64,000 nt of DNA, taken from the NCBI GenBank assembly GCA_039555135.1, contig CP114179.1:3038001-3102000 (forward strand), given 5' to 3'. The notes under the pieces are model-generated. The model ran no database searches. It was not told where the DNA came from and saw only the letters and a program-made list of their open reading frames with translations. A program made the position numbers and the translations under genes. Each line of letters opens with the position of its first letter. The stretch's first letter is position 1. The DNA comes from Phycisphaeraceae bacterium D3-23 (GTDB lineage: Bacteria; Planctomycetota; Phycisphaerae; Phycisphaerales; Phycisphaeraceae). Shown here one piece after another: positions 43,270 through 50,652 of the stretch.

Positions 43270-45321
43270 ATGACATCAACGCCTCGGATCGCCCGTGTCC
43301 TGCCCGCCTTGCTCGCGCTGGTGTTGTCGGCCGGGCTTCCCGGTCTCGCGAGCGCATCCGCCGTACCCGAATCGCTTGTCGCACTCAACACACAGACCAC
43401 GGCCTTGGCCGAGCCGTGCCGAAGCGCGACGGTCGGGATCATGATGCCCGGCGGCGGGATGGGCAGCGGCGTCATCATCAGCGAAGACGGTTTGGTTCTG
43501 ACCGCGGCGCACGTGCTGCCCGAGGTCGGCGGCGCCATCACGATCGTGCTGCACGACGGCCGACAGGTCGCCGCCCAAGCGCTGGGCGCGAACCGCCAGG
43601 TCGACTCGGGCATGGCCCGCATCACCGAAGAAGGGGTGTACCCCTTCGCGCCCGTCGCCGAGGCCGGCGGGCTGTGGGAGGGCGACTGGTGCATCGCGTT
43701 TGGCCATGCCGCAGGGATCCAGACCGACCGCCCCGCGCCGATGCGCCTGGGCCGGATCGTCCACGTCTCGAGCCGCGCCGCGATGACCGGCGCGATCACG
43801 ACCGACTGCACCGTCGTGTCGGGCGACTCGGGCGGCCCGCTCTACAACATGGCCGGCGAAGTGATCGGTATCCACAGCAACATCGAGATGAACGTGCTGG
43901 TCAACCGGCACGTGCCGATCGACGTCTACCACGCGCAGTGGGACGCGCTGCTCGAACCTAACGAGATCAGCGCGATGCCGCAGGGCGCGGGCTCCGTTAT
44001 CCCCGGCCTCGAGGCGCTGCCCGAGAACATCCAACGCGAGATCACCCGCCGCATCGAGGACGGCGACACCGCGCTGCGTGACGCGATCGAGGAAAGCCGG
44101 GACGCCACCGGCAAGGTCGATCTCTCGCCCGAGGAACTGGCGACGCTGCTGGGCCGAGAGGACTTGATCGCGACGATCCGCGAGTATGAGGAACGCCTCG
44201 ACGCGCGCGAGCGGCGGACGGCCGAGCTCAACGCGATGGAGGGCTCGCCGCTGGGCGATGGGCCCGACGCGATTGATGAGCGCCTGGCCGAGACGCGGCA
44301 GTTCCTGCGCCGCACGGCGCGTCAGCGCGCGCTCGCCGAGATCGCCGACGACCTGCGGCGGGCGCACGGCAAGATCGCCGACCACGTGATCGCGCAGTAC
44401 GACGATGTGACCGCCGGGGCGGGGCCCTGCACGGTGGAGGTCGTCTGCCAGCGGCGCGTCGTCGCGCTGGGCACGATCGTCCGCGCCGACGGCTACATCA
44501 TCACCAAGGCCAGCGAGCTCAACGGCCCGGTTGCGGTGCGGATGCACGACATGGACTACGACGCCCGCATCGTCAACGGCGACTGGGCCAACGACATCGC
44601 GATGCTGAAGATTGATGCGCAGGAACTCACGCCCGTGCGCTGGTCGGCCGCGCCGCCGGTGCTGGGCGAGCTTGTGGTCGCGCCGGGCGCGGACGGCATG
44701 CCGCTCGCGCTGGGTACCATCGGCGTTGATGCTCGGCCGATCCCCGAGCGCGTCAACAACCTGCGCGAGGCCGCGCCGTCGGGCCCGTTCCTCGGTGTGT
44801 CGGGCGCGACCAACGCGAGCGGCGCACGCATCGAAGCCGTCATCCCCGGCACACCGGCCGAAACCGCAGGGCTCCTCGCCGGCGACATCATTACCGCCAT
44901 CGGCGAAGAAGCCATCGCCGGCCAACGCGCACTCGTGCAGGTGCTCGGCGAGAAAGAGATCGGCGAGACGCTGACCCTCACCGTCCGCCGCGGCGAGGAA
45001 GACGAGGCCGAAGAGCTTGAACTCGAAGTCACGCTCGGCGACCGCGCCGACTTCGCCGAGCCCGCGCCCGAACAGCAGGGGCCCAGCGCGGCCGAGACCT
45101 ACAGCGCCCGCGGCGGCAAGCTCTCGGGACGACGCACCCGCTTCCCCATGGCGATCACTCACGACACCATCATCTGGGCCGGCGACATCGGCGGCCCGCT
45201 CTTGAACCTCGAAGGCGAAGCCGTCGGCCTCAACATCGCCCGCTACGGCCGGACCGCGACCTACTCGATCCCCGCCGACGTCGTGCAGGGCGTCGTCGAG
45301 AGGATGCTGGCGGGGCACTGA
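43270..45321 (+). CDS. double-domain HtrA-like serine protease with PDZ inside a dead second protease domain
   Basis: 683 residues. Signal peptide at about 1-30 (VLPALLALVLSAGLPGLASA). The first trypsin-like domain is intact: His81 (LTAAHVLPE), Asp112 (VDSGMARI), Ser187 (VVSGDSGGPLYN). A helical linker follows (about 250-370). The second protease-like domain (about 380-500) has ITKASELN where the His should be, keeps Asp in NDIAMLKID, and is interrupted by a PDZ domain (about 505-600: GPFLGVSGATNA, GTPAETAGLLAGDIITAIGE). It then resumes with WAGDIGGPLLNLEGEAVGLN, where the Ser position is Ile. It ends YSIPADVVQGVVERML, as HtrA protease cores do. It is exported and likely acts in envelope protein quality control. 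A paralogue follows at 45488. Confidence 0.88.
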   Translation: MTSTPRIARVLPALLALVLSAGLPGLASASAVPESLVALNTQTTALAEPCRSATVGIMMPGGGMGSGVIISEDGLVLTAAHVLPEVGGAITIVLHDGRQVAAQALGANRQVDSGMARITEEGVYPFAPVAEAGGLWEGDWCIAFGHAAGIQTDRPAPMRLGRIVHVSSRAAMTGAITTDCTVVSGDSGGPLYNMAGEVIGIHSNIEMNVLVNRHVPIDVYHAQWDALLEPNEISAMPQGAGSVIPGLEALPENIQREITRRIEDGDTALRDAIEESRDATGKVDLSPEELATLLGREDLIATIREYEERLDARERRTAELNAMEGSPLGDGPDAIDERLAETRQFLRRTARQRALAEIADDLRRAHGKIADHVIAQYDDVTAGAGPCTVEVVCQRRVVALGTIVRADGYIITKASELNGPVAVRMHDMDYDARIVNGDWANDIAMLKIDAQELTPVRWSAAPPVLGELVVAPGADGMPLALGTIGVDARPIPERVNNLREAAPSGPFLGVSGATNASGARIEAVIPGTPAETAGLLAGDIITAIGEEAIAGQRALVQVLGEKEIGETLTLTVRRGEEDEAEELELEVTLGDRADFAEPAPEQQGPSAAETYSARGGKLSGRRTRFPMAITHDTIIWAGDIGGPLLNLEGEAVGLNIARYGRTATYSIPADVVQGVVERMLAGH

Positions 45322-45364
45322 TCTCGTCGGCTGGGGGCAGGTAATCCTGTCTGTCAGCGATAAA

Positions 45365-45464
45365 GTAGGACAGGCATTCCTGCCTGTCATCAGGCCGAAG
45401 GCCTGAGCATCGTTACAAGTCCACTTCGGCTGCGCCGAATGACAGGCAAGAATGCCTGTCCTAC
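45365..45464. repeat. 100-bp palindrome, AGGACAGGCATTCCTGCCTGTC family
   Basis: The left arm starts GTAGGACAGGCATTCCTGCC and the right arm ends GGCAAGAATGCCTGTCCTAC. The inner CAGGCCGAAGGCCTGAG and TTCGGCTGCGCCGAA are shared in form with the palindromes at 52632-52732 and 62259-62368 (there GGGGCAGACATTC tips). It lies between the two paralogous proteases; an extra GGTAATCCTGTCTGTC precedes it at 45341. Confidence 0.82.
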
Positions 45465-45487
45465 CGTTTGCATTCTTGGAGCCCCCT

Positions 45488-47557
45488 GTGCCCGACACCC
45501 AACGCATGAACCCCCTCACCCGCTTCGTCTGCTCAGCACTCGTGCTCCTGACCGCTGCGCTGCTCGCGCCGCCCGCGCTCGCCCAGCCGGCCGCTGCGGT
45601 GGAGCAGGACACCGCACTCGCGCACGTCGAAGAGCGCGCCCGCGCTATCGCGCCCAACGCGATCGGCGCGGCCGTGGGCATCATCGTCCGCGACGCCAAC
45701 GGCGCGGGATCGGGCAACGGACGCGGCATGGGCAGCGGCGTCATCGTCAGCGAAGACGGCCTCATCCTCTCCGCCGCGCACGTCGTACTCGCGCCGGGCG
45801 CAGAGCTCATCATCATCCTCGCCGACGGTACCCGGGTCGCCGGCGAAACGCTCGGCGTGGACCACGACGTCGACGCCGGCATGGCCCGCATCACCGAGCC
45901 CGGCGACTACACCTTCGCCCCCGTCGCGGCCCAGGGCGACTTCGCCGTGGGCGACTGGGTCCTCGCCGTCGGACACGCCGGCGGCATCCAGACCGACCGC
46001 CACCCGCCCCTGCGCCTGGGCCGGCTGCTCCACCACATCGACGACGACGACGAAGAACTCTTCGGCAACCTCGCCTCCGACTGCACCGTGATCTCCGGCG
46101 ACTCGGGCGGCCCGCTCTACAACCTCGCCGGCGAAGTCATCGGCATCCACTCCAACATCGGCATGCGCGTCACCGAGAACCGCCACGTCGCCATCGACGA
46201 GTACCACGAACGCTGGGACGCCTTCGTCGCCGGCGAAGACCTCAGCACGAACCCGCACCGCGAGCCGATCGACCCCGTTGATGCCGAGGACCTCGAAGAC
46301 CTTGTCGACGAAGACGGCAACCCCATCAACCCCGCCGACACGGATGGCGACGGCGCGATCTCCGACGAAGAGGCCGCGCGCAACGTCATGCGCATGAACC
46401 TCTACCAGCAGTTCTCCCACGTGCTCACGCGCGACGAGATCGAGCTGCTGATGAGCGTCGCGATCGTCGGCGATAACGGCCAGATGCAGCTCGACATCAC
46501 CCCGCAAAACTTCGCGGAGGTCTCGGGCGTGCTCGAAAAACTCAACGCCGCCCAGCAGCAGGGCGCACGCATGCCCGGCCCGCTCCCACGCCGGGCGCTC
46601 CGCTACACCCGCACCGGCGAGCAGGTCCGCCCGATGCTGGACCCGATCGCCGAGCAGGGTGGCCAGAGCGTCGTCGCCGTCCGCAGCGGCACGCAGTACG
46701 TCGCGCTGGGCACCGTCGTCGGCGAAGGGCTGATCCTCACCAAGGCCAGCGAACTCGACAGCGACACCCTCGCGATCCGCGTCGGCCGGGTGCGGCGCGA
46801 GGTCGAACTGGTCGGCGTCGATGAGGCGACCGACCTCGCGCTGCTTCGCGTCGAGCGCTCCAACGGCACGGCTCCCGTCAAGTGGTACGCACACGACCTC
46901 GAGCCCGGCGACCTGCTGGGCACGCTGCTCGTCTCGCCCAACGCCGACGGCGAGCCGCTCGCGCTGGGCGTTGTCAGCGTCGAGACCCGCGCTATCCCGC
47001 AGACGATCCAGAGCATCGGCAACGGCAACACCGCGTTCCTCGGCGTGTCGGGGCTGGGCGGCAGCGGCTCGGCCGTCATCCAGGAAGTCATCGAGGGCGG
47101 CGCGGCCCAGGCGGCGGGCATGCTCGACGGCGACGCCATCGTCCGCATCCAGGACATGACGATCGAGAACCACACGGACCTGGTCGAGGCGATCGGCCAG
47201 TTCGAGCCGGGCACGACGATCGAGATCGAGGTGCTGCGCCGAGGCGCGTCGGTGGTGATGCACGCGACGCTGCAGGACGCGACGGGCAAGTTTGATATGG
47301 ATGCCAACGACGACCTCCCGACCGCGCAGCTCAGCCGACAGGCCGGTGCGATCAGCGCCCGGCGGACCGACTTCCCTGCGGCGTTCACCCACGACAGCGT
47401 GGTCTGGGCGGGCGACATGGGTGGCCCGCTGCTCGGGCTCGACGGCACCTGCATCGGCATCAACATCGCCCGCTACGGCCGAACCGCGACCTACGCGATC
47501 CCGGCGGACGAGGTCCAGCGCGTGCTCGCGGAGTTGTTGGCCGGTGAATCGGAATGA
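45488..47557 (+). CDS. double-domain HtrA-like serine protease with EF-hand linker and PDZ-split dead domain
   Basis: 689 residues from GTG 45488 (GGAG 7 nt upstream; an ATG at 45506 is the alternative). Signal peptide VCSALVLLTAALLAPPALAQ. First domain triad: His98 (LSAAHVVL), Asp129 (DVDAGMARI), Ser206 (VISGDSGGPLYN). The linker has an EF-hand loop at about 284-295 (DTDGDGAISDEE), absent from the upstream paralogue. The second domain has LTKASELD instead of the catalytic His and GDMGGPLLG instead of the Ser motif, with a PDZ (FLGVSGLGGSG, GGAAQAAGMLDGDAIVRIQD) inserted before it. It shares architecture with the 43270 protein, so this is a tandem duplication. The exported role is probably envelope proteolysis with a regulatory second module. 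Confidence 0.88.
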   Translation: MPDTQRMNPLTRFVCSALVLLTAALLAPPALAQPAAAVEQDTALAHVEERARAIAPNAIGAAVGIIVRDANGAGSGNGRGMGSGVIVSEDGLILSAAHVVLAPGAELIIILADGTRVAGETLGVDHDVDAGMARITEPGDYTFAPVAAQGDFAVGDWVLAVGHAGGIQTDRHPPLRLGRLLHHIDDDDEELFGNLASDCTVISGDSGGPLYNLAGEVIGIHSNIGMRVTENRHVAIDEYHERWDAFVAGEDLSTNPHREPIDPVDAEDLEDLVDEDGNPINPADTDGDGAISDEEAARNVMRMNLYQQFSHVLTRDEIELLMSVAIVGDNGQMQLDITPQNFAEVSGVLEKLNAAQQQGARMPGPLPRRALRYTRTGEQVRPMLDPIAEQGGQSVVAVRSGTQYVALGTVVGEGLILTKASELDSDTLAIRVGRVRREVELVGVDEATDLALLRVERSNGTAPVKWYAHDLEPGDLLGTLLVSPNADGEPLALGVVSVETRAIPQTIQSIGNGNTAFLGVSGLGGSGSAVIQEVIEGGAAQAAGMLDGDAIVRIQDMTIENHTDLVEAIGQFEPGTTIEIEVLRRGASVVMHATLQDATGKFDMDANDDLPTAQLSRQAGAISARRTDFPAAFTHDSVVWAGDMGGPLLGLDGTCIGINIARYGRTATYAIPADEVQRVLAELLAGESE

Positions 47558-47913
47558 TTAGTCCAGATGAGTACAAGGCGACGTGGGATCGTGGCATAAA
47601 GGAGGCAGAAGCGGATATCGCTTCCGAGACTCCGAAGTATTTCTGGGGATTTTGTGGCGCGTGGGGTGAGCGGTTCGTCGAGTTGTTCCAAGAGCGTTTT
47701 GGTATCACCCCAATCTCAAAGGGTGATCTCAGAAGGCAGCAAGACGAGGTGTATGAACACACCTATAACAAGACGATAGAAGCATACGCGGCAGCCAAGT
47801 TTGGTAAAGACGCGATCAAAGAAACGCTGGATGAAGTCTACGCCTACCGTGCAGAGATTCACAAGCAGCATCGTGGACTAGGAAACCCTGATAAGAGTAC
47901 GTCGCAAGGCTGA
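47554..47913 (+). CDS. small hypothetical protein, AT-richer than its surroundings
   Basis: 119 residues; ATG 47554 overlaps the stop of the upstream protease (ATGA), so it is translationally coupled. It is hydrophilic and helical with aromatic clusters (PKYFWGFCGAWGERFVELFQ, ERFGITPISKGDLRRQQDEV, ETLDEVYAYRAEIHKQH), with no signal or membrane segment and no recognised domain. Base composition is near 50 % G+C by eye, against about two-thirds around it, and the codons differ (AAG, GAT, ACA frequent), pointing to a foreign origin. It stands directly before the TPP riboswitch of thiC. Confidence 0.7.
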   Translation: MISPDEYKATWDRGIKEAEADIASETPKYFWGFCGAWGERFVELFQERFGITPISKGDLRRQQDEVYEHTYNKTIEAYAAAKFGKDAIKETLDEVYAYRAEIHKQHRGLGNPDKSTSQG

Positions 47914-47965
47914 GTTTGCAATTGTTGCTTGCCGCACTGCTCTATTCCGCCTATCCTTCAACACA

Positions 47966-48094
47966 CTCGCCAGGGGTGCCCCCGGATAAGCCGGCGCGGC
48001 TGAGACAGTCCCTTGGAACCTGATCGATCACCCCGGTCGATTTGTCTTGACGCCAGTCGTCGGGCAACTTCCGGGGGTCGCGTAGGGAGGCGAG
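47966..48094 (+). promoter_or_regulatory. TPP riboswitch (THI element) controlling thiC
   Basis: P1 is CTCGCC (47966-47971) with GGCGAG (48089-48094). The conserved core follows: AGGGGTGCC (47972-47980), GCTGAGA (47999-48005), CCTTGGAACCTGATC (48011-48025) and GCGTAGGGA (48080-48088). The GGCTGAGA and CCTGATC/GCGTAGGGA blocks bind the pyrimidine and pyrophosphate ends of thiamine pyrophosphate. The segment 48026-48079 (54 nt) is much longer than the usual ~15 nt and forms an extended arm (GATCACCCCGG with CCGGGGGTC). The aptamer ends 91 nt before the thiC ATG, so TPP probably blocks translation initiation or promotes termination there. Confidence 0.93.
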
Positions 48095-48185
48095 CCACCG
48101 CCGAACTCGCGCCGACTCTCGGCACGTTCCACCGGCCACGGCGCCGCTTCCCGCTACGTCTCCCGCAGACGAAGGAAGCCAAGCC

Positions 48186-50135
48186 ATGACCGCCACACCA
48201 AACACACCGCTCAACCCCGACGGCACCCGCACCATCGACCCGGCGGACTTTATGCTCCCCCCCGTCGGCGGCGACCCGGGCACCGAGACCACCACCACCC
48301 CCGGCTCCTTCGCCAACCCCGCCGTCATCCTCCCGGGGGTCCGTGGCGCGAAGACCTACAGCTCTCCCGACACCCCCGGCATGCCCGCGCCCTCCACCAA
48401 GACCGCGTGGGACTTCCTGCCCGAGGGCTGGGCAACGGGCGAAAACGGCCGCGCCAACGCAAGCCCACGGTCATCGACCGTGGGCGTCGAGACTGTGATG
48501 TTCACCCAAGCCGACGGCACCCCGCGCACCGTCACCTACCCCGCAGACTTCACCCCCATCACCCAGCTCGAAAGCGCGCGCCTCGGCATCGTCACCCCCG
48601 AGATGAAGCGCGTCGCCGAGCGCGAGCCGCATCTGACGGCCGAGCAGGTCCGCGACGAGATCGCCGCGGGGCGCATGGTCATCCCCGCGAACACCGTCGC
48701 GCTGGGTTATGACTTGGACCCGATGTGCATCGGCCGGGCGAGCAAGACGAAGATCAACGCGAACATGGGCGCGAGCCCGGTGTCATCGTCGCTCGATGAA
48801 GAGGTCGAGAAGTTGAAGTGGGCCGAGCAGTGGGGGGCCGACACGGTGATGGACCTGTCGACCGGCGGCGACCTCGACGCGACACGCGACGCGATCATCC
48901 GAAGCTCCACCGTCCCCATCGGCACGGTCCCGATCTACTCGATGATCATCGGGAAAAAGATCGAGGATTTGGACAAGCAGATCATCATGGACGCCGTGAA
49001 GCTCCAGGCCGAGCAGGGCGTCAGCTACTTCACGATCCACGCGGGCATCAAGCGCGAGCACGTCCGCTACGCCAAGGACCGCTTGATCGGCCTCGTCTCC
49101 CGCGGCGGGTCGCTGCTGGCCAAGTGGATGATCCACCACAACAAAGAAAACCCATTCAACACCGCGTGGGAAGATATCTGCGGCGTCATGCGCGGCTACG
49201 ACATCACCTTCAGCATCGGCGACGGCTGCCGGCCCGGCGGGCTGTCCGACGCGACCGACACGCTCCAGCTCGCCGAGCTCGTCGAGATCGGCAAGCTCAC
49301 CGAACGCGCCTGGCGCTGCGGCGTGCAGGTCATGGTCGAAGGCCCGGGCCATGTCCCGCTCGACCAGATCGAATACAACATGAAGATCGAACGCACGCTC
49401 TGCCACGGCGCGCCGTTCTACGTCCTCGGGCCGCTCGTCACCGACGTGTTCCCCGGCTACGACCACCTCACCAGCGCGATCGGCGCGACCAATGCCGCCT
49501 ACCACGGCGCGTCCATGCTCTGCTACGTCACCCCCAAGGAACACCTCGGCCTGCCCAAGAAGGGCGATGTGAAAGAGGGCTGCGTCGCCTACAAGATCGC
49601 CGCCCACGCTGCGGACGTCGCACTGGGCATCCCGGGCACCCGTGACTGGGACGATGAGCTCACCAAGGCCCGCGCCGCGCTCAACTGGGAGAAGCACTTC
49701 GAGCTGGCCTTCGACACCGACACCGCCCGCGCCTATCACGACGAAGATATGGACGTCGACACCGACTTCTGCGCGATGTGCGGCCACGACTGGTGCAGTG
49801 TCCGCATCTCCAAAGAGATCCAGGAGTGGGCCAGCGGAAACGCCGAGGGTTTTGAGCGCAACGGCGACGGCCGGACCGTGAAGTCCGACGCCCTCACCCC
49901 CGAGCAGCAGAAGATCCTCGAGCAGCGCGGCTACCTCTCGCCCGAAGAGATCCACAAGCTCGCGGCGAAGAAAAAGAAGAAGCTCGTCGCCGTTGAGGGC
50001 GCCGATGAACCCGCCCCGTCCTGCCACAGCGACTATGTCGACCCTGACGCCGCCGAGCAGCTCAAGCAGCAGGAACTCGTCCAGCTCAACACCGCCGAGG
50101 CGCACGGCTTATCGAAAAACGACAGCGTGATCTAA
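48186..50135 (+). CDS. thiC: phosphomethylpyrimidine synthase ThiC
   Basis: 649 residues. Radical-SAM-type enzyme making hydroxymethylpyrimidine phosphate from aminoimidazole ribotide, the pyrimidine branch of thiamine synthesis. Signatures are NANMGASPVSSSLDEEVEKL, WGADTVMDLSTGGDLDATRD, PIGTVPIYSM, DYFTIHAG-type VSYFTIHAGIKREH, IVSRGG-type LVSRGGSLLAKW, EGPGHVPLDQIEYNM, GYDHLTSAIGA and the C-terminal cluster motif CAMCGHDWCS (about 529-538), the CxxCxxxxC for the [4Fe-4S] cluster. AAGGAAGCC precedes the ATG. The N-terminal ~85 residues contain an in-frame palindrome. The tail (~90 residues, KKKKKLVAVEG) is longer than usual. Regulated by the upstream TPP riboswitch. Confidence 0.96.
   Translation: MTATPNTPLNPDGTRTIDPADFMLPPVGGDPGTETTTTPGSFANPAVILPGVRGAKTYSSPDTPGMPAPSTKTAWDFLPEGWATGENGRANASPRSSTVGVETVMFTQADGTPRTVTYPADFTPITQLESARLGIVTPEMKRVAEREPHLTAEQVRDEIAAGRMVIPANTVALGYDLDPMCIGRASKTKINANMGASPVSSSLDEEVEKLKWAEQWGADTVMDLSTGGDLDATRDAIIRSSTVPIGTVPIYSMIIGKKIEDLDKQIIMDAVKLQAEQGVSYFTIHAGIKREHVRYAKDRLIGLVSRGGSLLAKWMIHHNKENPFNTAWEDICGVMRGYDITFSIGDGCRPGGLSDATDTLQLAELVEIGKLTERAWRCGVQVMVEGPGHVPLDQIEYNMKIERTLCHGAPFYVLGPLVTDVFPGYDHLTSAIGATNAAYHGASMLCYVTPKEHLGLPKKGDVKEGCVAYKIAAHAADVALGIPGTRDWDDELTKARAALNWEKHFELAFDTDTARAYHDEDMDVDTDFCAMCGHDWCSVRISKEIQEWASGNAEGFERNGDGRTVKSDALTPEQQKILEQRGYLSPEEIHKLAAKKKKKLVAVEGADEPAPSCHSDYVDPDAAEQLKQQELVQLNTAEAHGLSKNDSVI
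48463..48485. repeat. short palindrome inside thiC
   Basis: GCCCACGGTC-ATC-GACCGTGGGC lies in the thiC reading frame (encoding part of ASPRSSTVGV). It has the same layout as the intergenic element at 41691-41715. It keeps the frame and sits in the variable N-terminal region, so it is probably a tolerated insertion. Confidence 0.6.
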
Positions 50136-50141
50136 GGTTGT

Positions 50142-50164
50142 TAGCCGCATCGCTACGCGGTGCC
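50142..50164. repeat. single arm of the TAGCCG-tip palindrome family
   Basis: TAGCCGCATCGCTACGCGGT resembles the left arms at 2863 and 16663, but there is no matching right arm downstream. It probably is a decayed or solo REP-like unit. Located 6 bp after the thiC stop. Confidence 0.6.
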
Positions 50165-50189
50165 CAGACTACACAACACCGAGGCCCCC

Positions 50190-50498
50190 ATGTTCAACCA
50201 CACCGTCCACTTCTGGCTCAAGCCCGACACCACCGACGCGCAGCGCGCCGAATTTGTCGAAGGGCTCAAAGCCCTTGCGGATTCGCCCAACGTCCATTCC
50301 GCCAGCGCCCGCAAGCCCGCCGGGACGCCGCGTGAGGTCGTCGACAATTCGTACGACTACCAGCTCTTTGTCACCTTCAAGGACCAGGCGTCGCACGACG
50401 CGTACCAGTCGGCCGACGACGCGGTGCATCAAAAGTTTGTCGACAGCTTCAAGCCGCTGTTCGACCGCGTCTTGATCTACGACTCCGTCGAGGCGTAA
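50190..50498 (+). CDS. Dabb (stress-responsive alpha/beta barrel) protein
   Basis: 102 residues from ATG 50190 (GAGG 6 nt upstream). The dimeric alpha/beta-barrel Dabb fold shows MFNHTVHFWLKPDTTDAQRA, VEGLKALADSPNVHSA, YDYQLFVTFKDQASHDAYQS and HQKFVDSFKPLFDRVLIYDS, with the usual H-x-V-x-F/W-x-L start and D-Y-x-L-x-x-x-F core. Members bind small aromatic ligands or act in stress responses; the substrate is not predictable. It is the second gene after thiC, and a palindrome (50534-50585) follows. Confidence 0.88.
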   Translation: MFNHTVHFWLKPDTTDAQRAEFVEGLKALADSPNVHSASARKPAGTPREVVDNSYDYQLFVTFKDQASHDAYQSADDAVHQKFVDSFKPLFDRVLIYDSVEA

Positions 50499-50533
50499 CG
50501 CCCTCCCCAGCGATCCCACGAACGTATCTGGAA

Positions 50534-50585
50534 GCCGCTTGCGGCTTAGCGCGTGATACCCATGCCCCGCTCAGCCGCAAGCGGC
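50534..50585. repeat. 52-bp palindrome, GCCGCTTGCGGC family, copy 1
   Basis: The arms GCCGCTTGCGGC and GCCGCAAGCGGC lie around a ~28-bp centre (TTAGCGCGTGATACCC...). A second copy in which the centre is also related (CTAGAGGTGTGACGCGCTAA) is at 53851-53898. Located between the Dabb and channel genes, both on the plus strand. Confidence 0.75.
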
Positions 50586-50652
50586 GGTGTACCTGCGCGC
50601 GGCGGTGCCGTATCATCCGGCCGACCGATTCACCTGTCGCCCAGGGGGCCCC

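Noticed and set aside
43276-45894. 872-residue ORF antisense to the first tandem protease
   Set aside because: Low-complexity Ala/Arg/Asp composition, no recognisable motifs, spans a palindrome and a gene boundary.
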